64,000 bases of DNA. Source: Strigamia acuminata (lineage: Eukaryota > Arthropoda > Chilopoda > Geophilomorpha > Linotaeniidae). Made by a program: the position numbers and the translations under genes. Position 1 is the stretch's first letter. Every line of letters starts with the position of its first letter. The notes under the pieces were generated by a model that did not search any database, was not told the origin of the DNA, and worked only from the letters and a program-made list of their open reading frames with translations. The stretch spans positions 9,325,605 to 9,389,604 of the forward strand of contig OX442321.1 in NCBI GenBank assembly GCA_949358305.1, in the 5' to 3' direction. Shown one piece after another: positions 36,201 to 47,900 of the stretch.

Positions 36201-39200
36201 GAAAAACTCACTCTTTTGCCAACGTCTCCTTGATCACCCTTTTCTCCTTTCAAACCCACGAAACCTTTTACACCCTAGAATAAAAATAATTTGTTTAATT
36301 TCGTGAAAGTTTAATTGAATCCGAGGAAACATTACATCATGGCCGGATTGGCCATCGAATCCATTTGGTCCATGCTCGCCTTTTGCTCCTTTGTTGCCTG
36401 GCAACCCAGTGTTTCCAGGAAGCACAACAACATCCGTGGGTTTTGTTTGGTATGGCGAACCAGGTCGGCCTTTGTGGCCGGGGTATCCTAGTTCACCCTA
36501 TTAGAATACAAACAAACTCATTTCGTATTCTTACATTTTCGTACAATTTTTTTAAACTCACTTTGGCACCTTTTCGGCCGTAACCGGGTTCACCAAAAGC
36601 ACCTTTGTCTCCTGGCAATCCATCCCTTCCAGGATAACCCTATTTTTAATAAAATTCAACAATAAATTATATTTTTCAACAAATTTGTTCAACTTACCGG
36701 AGTTCCTGGATCACCGTGAAGCCCCGGTTCGCCTGGACGTCCGTTCAAACCCGAAGACCCCTAAAGTTCAATACAGTTTTAAATAAACTAGTTGAAAACC
36801 ATTTAAATTACATCGTCATACCGGAAGCCCCGGCACTCCAGACTCTCCGGGATCACCTCGAACTCCTATGGAATTAATACCGCCCTCTCCTGGATCACCC
36901 TAAGCGAGTAAACATTTATCATCAAATTAAAAAAAAATTACTATAAACGCATCAATAATTACTTTAGATCCCCAATGTCCCTCCGCTCCAGGAAGACCCC
37001 TCGGCCCCGGTAGCCCCGGTTGTCCAGGGATACCCGAACGACCCTAGAAATATATTTAAAAAATGTAAAACAATCATTTTATGAAATTCTTCATATTTAC
37101 ATCTGAACCATTGCAACCAGGATAACCCGTTGGTCCAAACGGACCTTCCAGTCCAGGTAAACCCTGAAATATCACTAATATTTATATCTTTAGTTACAAA
37201 CAAACGAGGGGAACCTACGGGCAAACCAGATGGACCACTGAATCCGTGAACCCCAGCATCGCCCTAAAAAAATAAACAAAATTATAAATCAACCGCTAAA
37301 CATGTATTTTCAAGATATCCCTTACTCTGTATCCCTTTTCTCCGATCGAACCGACATTGCCAGCATCCCCACGATCACCAACAGGTCCTGGTCGGCCTTC
37401 CTGTCCTAAAACTCCCGGTTGGCCCTGTGAACCTTGCAGGCCGTGTATACCTCTCTCTCCCTGGAAATGGAACAAATATTCTTCATATATATTCTTTAAA
37501 CGGGTAACAATAACCTACCTGAACCCCGGGTTGGCCTTTGCAATAACATTGCTCGCCGACGCAACCTTTACACGCCTATTGACAAAAAGAAAGAAAAATA
37601 AATACTTAAAACTTCAGTGCAGTGCAAGAATTGAACAATAAATCTCCCCAAACTTTTTATTGAAATAAAAAGAATAGATTTATTTGCAAGTGCTAAACTT
37701 ATTTTATTGTTTGTAAACTTTAAACTCTTTTCTTTGTTCAATTTGGGCCATGTATATAAACATCCAAGGATTTTTATATATTTTTTAACTCCAATCGGGT
37801 CTTGTTATAAAATTCTTACGAGATTAATCTGGAAATTTATAGAGAAAAAGCAAATGGAAGCGCACCATGTGTTTAGTCTGATGGCTTGTGAAAACAAATT
37901 CTCGCGTACATAACTTCGTTAGCCTTCCTGGCATTTAGGAAAACAAACTAAAATAGCCACCTTTAATTTATGTTGTGAAATGAAAAGTGTAAATCATGTC
38001 CAGATGCTAATTGACCAGACTAGACGACCACCTGCTGAGTTTTGAATCAGTTATCAAACATTAAACAATCTTTTATTCAAATATGCCTCTTGTTGATTCA
38101 TCTCAAAGCCTTAAAGTGGCGATAAGTACAAGTGCAATAACTCTCTTTAAGAGGATTTAATCGCCATTTGGCGACGTGAATTAGCCCAAGAATTCATCTT
38201 GCTTTTTCTTTTTTCATTGACGTTTCTTTTGAGTGCAACGCCAAAGTAATACGAGAAGAGTTGGGCCAGTCATCAACACTGGTTTATCAAGGGCAAAGTT
38301 AAAGGTCAGAAAGAATTTCATCAACTGGTGAATGAAAAGAATTAATGCATTCAGGAGTAAAGAACATTTGCATTTGGTGGGTTTATGAAAAATTGTTTGC
38401 CATGCGTGGAATTTGCAATTAACGGGAGATTTGGTTGGGAAAAATTGAACAAATAGTAGCAATAAATGTTTTTTTGTGAATGAATTAGTCTAATCTATAT
38501 CAGTTGCACAATTTGTAAATTGAGCCGTATCGAGAGAGCATTTTTGCTTAAAAAAGTTTCCTTGAGATAGGAAATGGATAAAAATACGACCGACCTCGAC
38601 AAATTTGTCACTTTTTTTCTTAAATTTCAAAAAATAAATCTCAGAAAAAATAATTAATATTGCTCAATTTCAAATTATATAACTCCATGTGCAAATTAAA
38701 AACCCATTTAAATCTTACCCGATTTCTTCGTAAATTTATTCCCAAAAAAAAAAATTATTACAATTTAAAATGGCATGATTCATAGAACGAAAATTAAAAT
38801 GACAACTCAATTCTCCTTTTAAAACACCGACGACCATGAAAAAGATTTAAATATTAACATTAAAACCTTCAAAATTGCTAATGATTAAATATATAATTAA
38901 AAAAAAATACTTCTGTTTCATTTCACAAACCTTATTATAGTTTATTTGTGTTTTACATAGAGAAATCGGCCTTCAAACTTACACTTTTCACCATCCGCCC
39001 ACGCAGGAGGAGGGAGAAACATGTTTATGTTTGTGGCGGGCAGAGGGGATACGCATTCTGCATTCCATCTATACCAGATCCCTAATTTGAAAGCAAATCG
39101 GCTTCTCTTATTTACTGCCTTTGTCTACGCCATATAATCTCAACTAAAAACTAAAAAAAAAGAATTTCCCCTTTTTTTAAATACCACGTTAACACAATTC

Positions 39201-41066
39201 CTTTAAAATAAATTGATTGAAAACCTGAATTATTAAAAAAAAAATTACATCGAGAACGTGTGAATTTTGGTTCGCTTCTTATGTTAATTGCCTTAAGGCC
39301 AATCGAGTATGAGTAACCCATTTTTGATGGAGTTTCACTTCCGCACACACCGGACTCCAAAAAAGGAAAGGACAAGGAAAGTCCCGACGTGAACCAGTTT
39401 AAGGAATAACCGTAGTAACTCAAACGGTTTTTTTTTTATATTTTATTTTATTTTTTATTTTTTACATAATATGCTAATTCTATTGCACTTGAACTTGTGT
39501 TGTGGAAAAACTTGCCATCATCATGTGTCATCCTTAAATGGAAAATAAAAAATTTTCAAAAAAAAAAAAAAATTGATGGGACTGATATAAATTTATTCAC
39601 TCCCCCTTTTAACACTCCAAATTTAAACTTCCAAGGCTCTTTTAAAGTTTAAGAAACCTAAATACTAAAATTAACGCTTTTTATCTCTTATTCCCGTGCA
39701 ATTATGTCTCTCGCAAGAGTGTCATTTGCCACCCTGCTCCTTCTGGTCTTAATTAGTCCGTTTTCTCATTTTTTGACAACCGGAAGTACTTCAAGTTCGC
39801 CCTACAGGCGGTATGTTTTTTAAAACCCACGCGGCCAGATCTCAAATGATGCCATCTTTTTGAGCCTTGAAATATCAAATGAGAAAAGATCAAATTGTCA
39901 ACAAAAAATAGCAGCTGGGCTCCAAAGAATTACACATGAAGTTTTTGAAGGAAAAAAAAAGAAAGTAAAACTGTCCTTTAAGGTTATCAGGCATCGATTA
40001 CATCACGTATCTTTTTCTTACGACATTAAATCAAAAATGGACACGGACAAGGTCTTCAGTCTTCAAGGATCCATTTCAACGACCCACACGTCACACCCCC
40101 ACGCGTTTATAACAAATGGCTAAAATAAAAAACTTTTTCCTCTTTTTGGACATAAGTTAAAGAGAAAAAAAAATCCATCTTAATTTTTATTACGAAAAAA
40201 TAAGAATTCAATAAGAATTTTTTTTCTTAAAAAAAAAAAAGGATATAATCTTCTCACCCTTAAAAGTCTGCGTTCATGTCTGGAATATTAAGTACCCTCA
40301 CTTATTTCCCCATCCTTATACACACCTGATGAGGTCGTCAGGTGCACATCGCATCAAGCCTTATTTTTCCACTTTCAAGCATGAGAAATGCCCGCAGGGA
40401 GTATTTTTCCGAGTTTAGAAGACCCCCACCTCCCCCTGCTCATTTCCCCCTCATTTTAGTTCCCCTACCGCGCGTGCGCACACTCGACCCAAGGGCAACA
40501 GCCTCATCTCATTCCACTACAAATGACGTCACATTTCTCTGTTCTAAATATGTCCATGGAGAATGAAATTTTGCAAAAAATTAATCAATTAAAAGAGATG
40601 GGTCAACTGTACTCGTTTTCATGATTGCTTATTATGTAAATTGTTTTTGGGATAACATCAAGTCCTTGATCTATGACCAAGCCGTTATCGTATTAAGAAA
40701 TGGTGAAATAAAAAAAAAAGTTTTAATTTTTTTGGAACGAATGGCATGACCAAGTATCGATTATGTTTTCCAGAGATGTCCGCTGGAAGCAGACGACGCA
40801 TGAATTAATCGGAGCCTGTGTAAGAGGCTATTTTTTCGCAGTTTTGCCCTAAACTTTTTTTTAAAAAAAATTCCCACTAGTTTCGAAGTATCGAAAAGGG
40901 AAACTCAATACATAATTCAAGTTTGTAAAAATTTAGACGAAAAATTTGTTAAATTCTAATAAAAAAAAAATTGTTTACTTACTGCTCCTGAGACCAAATT
41001 GACAGTGTAAGTGCAGAATAAATGTGCGAGAAGTAAAAGTGCAAGCATTTGCTTCGAAGAACTCAT
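30244..41066 (-). CDS. COL4A1: collagen type IV alpha-1 chain, complete
   Basis: Thirty-six exons join in frame to 1766 residues. Order: signal peptide ([17 protein letters not shown], exon 1), four-Cys 7S start ([14 protein letters not shown], exon 2), a long Gly-X-Y domain with natural interruptions, then the NC1 domain with two C4 repeats (exons 33-36). NC1 sequence ([67 protein letters not shown]) is alpha1-like. The Met-rich strand and TLKAG, which carry the sulfilimine partners in vertebrates, are present, implying peroxidasin-type crosslinking. The product is a secreted basement-membrane chain expected to trimerise with the alpha-2 chain encoded divergently next door. Oddity: 22 residues follow the last NC1 cysteine, against about four in human alpha1. 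Fly orthologue: Col4a1 (Cg25C). Confidence 0.95.
30244..41066 (-). other. COL4A1: exon map of the COL4A1-type gene
   Basis: Exons in transcription order: 40983-41066; 37519-37575; 37326-37460; 37219-37263; 37101-37163; 36963-37043; 36822-36899; 36698-36760; 36562-36639; 36336-36497; 36212-36274; 35997-36149; 35843-35939; 35434-35733; 35162-35371; 35004-35101; 34757-34948; 34537-34687; 34368-34469; 34095-34306; 33884-34037; 33713-33826; 33480-33653; 33275-33427; 33113-33211; 32735-33054; 32542-32668; 32312-32479; 32015-32254; 31818-31948; 31614-31758; 31319-31555; 31036-31248; 30765-30970; 30609-30695; 30244-30552. Every junction was phase-checked. Exons 2-12 start on whole codons, mostly glycine; most later ones split the glycine codon after its first G. 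The total is 5301 nt including the stop. Confidence 0.85.
37576..40982 (-). other. first intron of the COL4A1-type gene
   Basis: A 3.4-kb intron between the signal-peptide exon and the 7S exon; the others are mostly 50-250 bp. No coding sequence, and no repeat recognised beyond poly-A/T runs. Its size and position make it the likeliest site for enhancers. Confidence 0.6.
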
Positions 41067-41956
41067 GGCCGAGAAAAATTGAAACACGTATGCAATCGTA
41101 TTTCACCGATTGTTACGTACAACAAAACATTCCAATTTTCTTTAAAAGTTCAGTTCTTCACTCATCTCACTGCATCGACTCACTCTTGTCCACCATTTTG
41201 GGGTTTAGGGCTGGGCGTGTATCAACAGACAGCAGACCATGCTCTCAAGACGAATCACAAACTGTCTTCATCCGCGCAAGACTTCTTCTTTTTACAGCTA
41301 TTCGTGCACTTTTCAAATAATCCAACACACAAACAAATCAAATTTAGAGCACACGAGTCGAAACTAAATATAACGAAACGAAATTTTTCACATTTTTCCC
41401 AAATTAAATAAAAACAAAACCAAAAACTAATTTTTCCATTTTTTTTTCAAACGTGTCAATCAACAAACCAAAAAAGATAAATGAAAAAAGTGGAAAAAAC
41501 AAAAAAAAAAGTACCCAAGTAATAAAATAGAAACAAAGTATAAAAATTAATGCAAAATTATCACTCGCGCTCAAAACACACAACTTTATCTCGTAAACAG
41601 ACATCTTGAATTACCCCACACACGCAACCCCTAAGGTGTGGGAGGGGAAAGTAAGTTTAGTAGTCAAACTGATGCGCATCTGTTTTCTCCCAAATTAGAC
41701 CCCGCCCCTTAAAGCAGTGAGTAGCAGCGCGCGTTCCAACTCGGCGTCTGCTGAACGAGGCAATAGGACGTAGTGAAATTTCCTTATATTCCAGCAATAA
41801 GAACTCATGCACGAAATCTGAACGCGAGAGGAACTAAACTGAAAACTTTCTCACATCCTGGCCATCGTGTTGTGATGTAGGGTGGGTGAATAAAAAAATC
41901 CCCACCCTCAAGAAAACTTCTTGTGATAGACTAGGACGAATATACAAAAATTCACT
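41067..41956. promoter_or_regulatory. shared bidirectional COL4A1/COL4A2 promoter region
   Basis: 890 bp separate the two divergent start codons. A GC-rich core near 41690-41770 contains a GC-box-like CCCCGCCCC (about 41701-41709), and a GGGAGGGGAAAG purine tract (about 41640) is, on the other strand, similar to the CT-rich CTC box described in the mammalian COL4A1-COL4A2 promoter. No TATA box was clearly placed. The short distance and divergent layout match the conserved type IV collagen pair; joint use of factors is inference. Confidence 0.7.
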
Positions 41957-44900
41957 ATGTCTCTAAAACAGTGTAAAAGTCTACGGACTGCACAGATATG
42001 GTAAGTTTTCAATATTACTAATTATTTCAAGTTTCACTTTAACGAAAAAAACAAAAAAAAACAAAAAAATCGAATACTTTCGTGTAGAAACAAATGTAAC
42101 AAGTGGAAAAAGATATAAAAAAAAAATAGATTTATCAGTTGAAAATAATTATCAACAATACCGGTATTTATTTCTACTTTCAGGCTGCCATTTTTACTTT
42201 TAGCCACAGTTTTCGTCCATGCAAATGCGGTAAGTGTAACTTCACTGCGCGACATTTGCGCCTTTAGCCTCGTTTTAGGGTGCTTAAAATTAAGCTACTG
42301 TGCACCAGGAGTGGCAAGTGATAAAAGATGTATGCCACGCCCAGAACATTCAACAAACTGAAGAAAAAGCGTAGAGATTCCTCACGTTTCACACCACCCT
42401 ATTCCAAACTCCGCAAATAATAAAAGTTCTAAATATTCTTCTTGCAAATGTCGGTGGCAAACGATTTTTCTGCGTCCACTTTTTCACTTGTGCCAGCGGG
42501 GTTGAACTCAATGTGCCATTAAAAACAAGAATGTTTAAAATGAGCAAATTTTATTGTTCATTTGGGGTGGGCAACGTCCTCAAAGCCCATTTTACGTTCA
42601 AAATTACACTTTTGCTTTACATAACCCCTAATTTCTCAATCAACCAAACAGAAATTTCAGCCCCCTTCTTCCATTCAAACAGTGCAAAAGGCTTATAAAG
42701 TAGAAACAGCTGTTGTTGCATTTAATTTTAGATGGGGACTTGCATTTCCAAAGAGGGTATTAAAAAAAAAGAGAGAAGAAAAGCGTCCAGCACTCTGCAG
42801 TCTAATGGCTAATTATCCATTTTAAAGGTCGACTACTGTTTTTAAAATTGAAGCGTTACACTTATTTCCTCAACTCACTGCCCCGGTGTCATTTTTATCG
42901 TCTGCCATTTAATAGTTTTATACATTTTAATGAGTTAACAGTGGGTCGCGACAACCGGTTGGCAGCCATGACTCAAGCCCCGAGGTGGGGGTGGCGGCGG
43001 AAGAGAAAGGGACCTCAGCCTTGACCTTGAAAAGATAACGAGATGGGGATATGTCAGAGGTCAGTAGGTGGAGGGACGAGTTTGAGAGTTTCACTCTCAG
43101 CATCGTGTGTTGAGAGATATTTTTTCACTCTTTGACCCGGCATCACACAAGGAGATGTTTGTTTTAGATTTCCCACCACGTGTGCTTTGACTTAGCGTTG
43201 ACCTTTGGTCCATTCATTTGGTTAACTTTTCGGTTCGGGTAAACAAATCAACATTTTGTCGAGCGAAAAAGACTTTTTTTCCCCCTTCATCCGTTCTCTG
43301 AATTTCCGAAGACGAGTGCAAACACATCCAAATTTGGTCCATGTTGAACCTTAGTCAGTATGACGTCATAGTCCAAAGTAAACAAATGACTTAACTCCAA
43401 TTTCTCCAAATTATAAACACGAAGATAATTCTAAAAATAAAAAATAAATATGGAAGTCGAAAAAGACGAAGAAGGGAAAAAGAGAAAAAAAATAAAATAA
43501 AAATAAAGCAAAAGTTCATTGACATTTCGCGGGCTCTTTGGGCGGGCTGATGTGAAAAGATGTTTGTGGGTGAATGGATGTCTTTCAATTTCCCAACTCC
43601 CTTACCACACCACACATCTTCATACCGCAAAGAATGGTACAAGAAGAATTATAGCTTTCATTTTTAGTTACACTTTGCTTCGCTCTAACTCCTTGGAGCT
43701 TTGCATTCCTTTTAGAAAACCAGTTGAGCAGGTGATGCCCCTTTTCTCCAATCCCACAACACAAAAGCCCAAACAGTTTGTTTTCACTGTCGTTTTCCTT
43801 AAAAATACACTTTCTCATGTGCACCGACACGTTTCCCAGAACACTATTTCACTTTAATTTCATTTAAAGCTCGAAGAAATGTATAGTTGAAAGGTCAATG
43901 CATCTTTTTCCACTTCTAAACCATGTCCGTCAATTACACTCACGACCCTAATTAATAACAATTGCACAGTCAAAAAATTAATTGTCTTTAAAAACTTCCA
44001 ATTCTAAACTACTGTTTATAACATAATTGATCTGTTTACCACACGAAGAAAAAAAACGCACACAACGAGACGTGTTTGGAGATTGCTTTTGACTGCTGTA
44101 ATTTATTTATTTTTATTTTTTAAATTTTTTTTTATTACTGCCAGTTGAGTATTCCCATAAAAAGAATTTTTGGCATCGGTTTGCAAACCGAGTTACCGAG
44201 TGAGGCTGAAATCACCACGTAGAGAGAGTCTGTTTTACATCCCTCGTCAGGTAGTAAAAAAAAATGCTCAAGCCGTCACTTTTTTGATGAATTGGCACAA
44301 CAATAAGAAGAAATTTTCAACGGGAAATTGAGTAAATCCAGTTAGCTACGCCTTTAAATCCTACTCAACAACTTAGAGCAGTGCTCCAGGAAGCAGAAAT
44401 TAAGCCAAGAGACCACAGACACACTCAAAACAATCTTCATGTAACAACGTCTGGCGTGCAGCCATCATTGCACGGCTGATTCCCACGTAAATGAGTAAAA
44501 AGCATGTAACAGCACATGATGCGGCCAGATGCGACCATTAGCCGGTACCAAAAGAGTTAAAGAATGCTGCCCCGATAATAAAACGGAGGGCTTTAATCTT
44601 GTTAAGAAAATAATAATGACACCACGAAAACCAAAAGGTGGAAGAAAAATACTGTAAGAGGATTAAGGGGGATCAACTAGCAAGTTGTTAGTGATTAACC
44701 TAGTTTCAAGTCAATTAAACTTGGAGGAGAATTTCTGGAAACTTGAACTGACTGCCCCAAGTCTCGCCCACACTTTTCTCAGCAATTATTAATTGACTAT
44801 TCATACATCTTCGTGTGATTTATTTCAAGCTTCACTTTTATGTGCGCAGACAAAAAGACGCATCAAGAGGGAAGCAAAAGGTCATGTGGCGTCGTATACC

Positions 44901-47900
44901 ACGATGACAAGGAAAGGAAGTCTTTTTCTTTCTTTCTTTCTATCTTTTTTAATGCATATTTCTGCATTAAATCACCTACCCACTCTCCAGTCATTTAGCT
45001 AATGGCCTGTGATGAGATAAGCTATTTTTGAAATGGACATCGCATTTTGTCTTCATTCTCATGCTTTGGTTGTGGTTGGAATTTGAAGGGTGTAGAGATT
45101 AACTGTTGGGGATTTTATAGCATCAATTAACTTCCCTTATGTCCTTTTACAGTTGCATACCTCCGTTAAATAAACAGTGGAAATTCTTAATCATAAATTA
45201 AGCAGCTGTGGAAAAGTTAAGTGTGTGATTTTTTTAAAAACATTTCTACCGGCCAGTTTCATTTTTGGAAACGGGCCACACTGGATATTAGCAAAGCACC
45301 TGCAGATTGTTGAAATACTCGAGTGGAGTTTCATCTTAATCACAATGGGTATCTTATCTCGTCATGGGAGTTAATTAAAGTTATGTTTCTGACCGTGGGT
45401 GGGCAATGGTTTTGAGTTATTACATGTCATTATATTTCATCATCTAACATAAATAATAAAAGAAAATAATCGTTTCAGCGATATGAAAGTGTTTGTCAAC
45501 ATTTTATCAAGGATGGATGCAAAACGAGAGTAAAGGAAAACTAAAATTAGTCCACAGGACTGCCAAGTTCGTTTTACCCCGTGTCAATGTCACCATTCTA
45601 TATGCAACCATATTTTTTATTTAGTGCCCATTTTTAGAAGGAGTTGACGAACACAAAAAATGGCGTCTTATTGCTGGCACGTGTATCTTAAGTTCTAAAC
45701 AAAAGATGAACTTTGTATTCATGTATGACCTTAAATGCACAAACATTGATGGGTTTTTTAGAAAGATAAAATTTCCGACTTATTTTTTTGTGTGGAAATC
45801 TTGTATAAATTAAAATAAATTAATATTTATTGTAATTTTATTATAGAGGGTAATATGTACCATTTAAGGTCAAGTTGGAATTGTGAGTGGTCAAGGTTTT
45901 ATTTAATGCTTTGATCATATTGTTGTTAACCTTGTGAATTCATTCTTAAAGACTTGATCAGATGTATTAGGTCAATATTTAACCGTACCCCGAAATTTAT
46001 TCCAATCTAGACACTGTTCAACAAATTGTTGAAGCCTAAATGCACTGACACATTGTATTGTTCATTTCATTTCAGCAATTCGAAGATGACGGGGGAAGAT
46101 GTGGCGGCTGCTCGCAAGGCTGCAAGTGCATAGGAGAGAAGGGAAACCGGGTAATTTTCCCCAAATTTAATAAGATAAATTTAGCAAATGTCATCATTGA
46201 TTGCATACATTCTCAGATAAAGATTGCTTATGTGCAAAACTAAAAAAACGAAAACTGTTGCCATGCATGTTGACTTACATAATTACCCTTTGGTAACTTA
46301 TCTTGGCATCGGTTTCGAAATTGTGAGCCGATATCAGATGACAAGTTTGCTCGGGGTTGTTGACCTCGCTTTTCGTTTCAATCGAACGCAATTGGTTTGA
46401 CTAACAAACAACAAAAAACCAAAGGGCCAAAAGGGCTTTGATAACTACCCAAAGGATTGATTTACAAACAAACCACAATTTAGTTTTTGAGAATATTTTA
46501 TTACATTTATATTTATCACTATTAAATTTCTAGGGATTTCCTGGTGAAGGAGGCCAAACGGGACCACCTGGAATGCCAGGATTCGAGGGACCAGAAGGTT
46601 TATTTGGGCCAAAAGGTACCAAAGGTGATGCTGGACCACAGGGTCCACGGGGACCAAAAGGAGACCGAGTAATGCCAAGAATGTTGTAAAAACATGTTGT
46701 TTTAACAATTCTAAATATATGCTCTTGTTTTTAAAGGGGAAAATGGGAATGCCTGGATTTCCCGGCATACCTGGAATTCCTGTAAGTTGTTGAAAGATGT
46801 TTTTTTACACAAAAAATTATGTAAACATTGCGTTGTCTAGGGTCTACAAGGTGCAATAGGTCCAAGAGGACCCGCTGGCTTGGATGGATGCAATGGCACA
46901 GACGTAAACGCTTTACTTCGTCTTCGTTTATTTCTTAATCTGAATGGCAATTGCTTTCCATTACACAGGGATCACCTGGATGGCCAGGAACAGCAGGAGA
47001 GCCTGGACCAAGAGGATTCCCAGGTACTCCTGGAGCAAGAGGAGACAAAGGAGACCCAGCTTATGGTCCTCCTGGCTTAAAAGGACAAAAGGTTTTTAGG
47101 AATTTCAATTATGTTGAATCGATGACATTAATTTATGATGTTTATGAAGGGTGAAGGCGGACGTGATGGGACACCAGGTTTGCCAGGGGCGTTTGGTATT
47201 GATGGAACGCCTGGTAGCAAAGGTGATAGAGGAGAGTCTGGATTGCCGGTATAAAAAGAATAACTTGGAAAAATTCTGTCCTGGCAATGTCTAATTATGT
47301 ATGTTTCAATTTGTAATAACTGTGAAGGGTTTACAAGGATTGAAAGGTTCGAGAGGAGAAAAAGGAGAGATGGGGTTGAGTATTGAAGGCGCTAAGGGTG
47401 AACAAGGCGAGTTGGGTCAAACTGGCCCACCTGGAGAACCAGGCAACAGCGAACGGACAACTCAGCAAACATACATTGGACCTCCTGGAAACGATGGTCA
47501 AAAAGGACAAAAAGTATTAAGTTGTTAATGAACTTTAATCAATTGTTAATTGCATTAAATATAACATAGGGAGAGCTCGGAGAAAGAGGCGAAAGAGGCT
47601 ACGATGGTACACCTGGAAGAATTGTATGCAAATTCTCTTATTTCTATTGAGTACAGTTTGTTCTATGTTTTTCTCTTATTAACTATTTTAGGGAATGTCT
47701 GGTGAAGTAGGCATGAAAGGAGAAAAAGGCTTACTTGGAGTTCCTGGACCTCGGGTAAGATTATCCATAAATTCTTTTGACTGGTAATAATTGATGCTCT
47801 GATGTAGGGAAAAGATGGAATACCAGGACCACCTGGACCGGGCGGCTTTAAAGGTGACCGAGGCATTGATGGACTCTCTGGATTAGATGGTGTGACAGGC

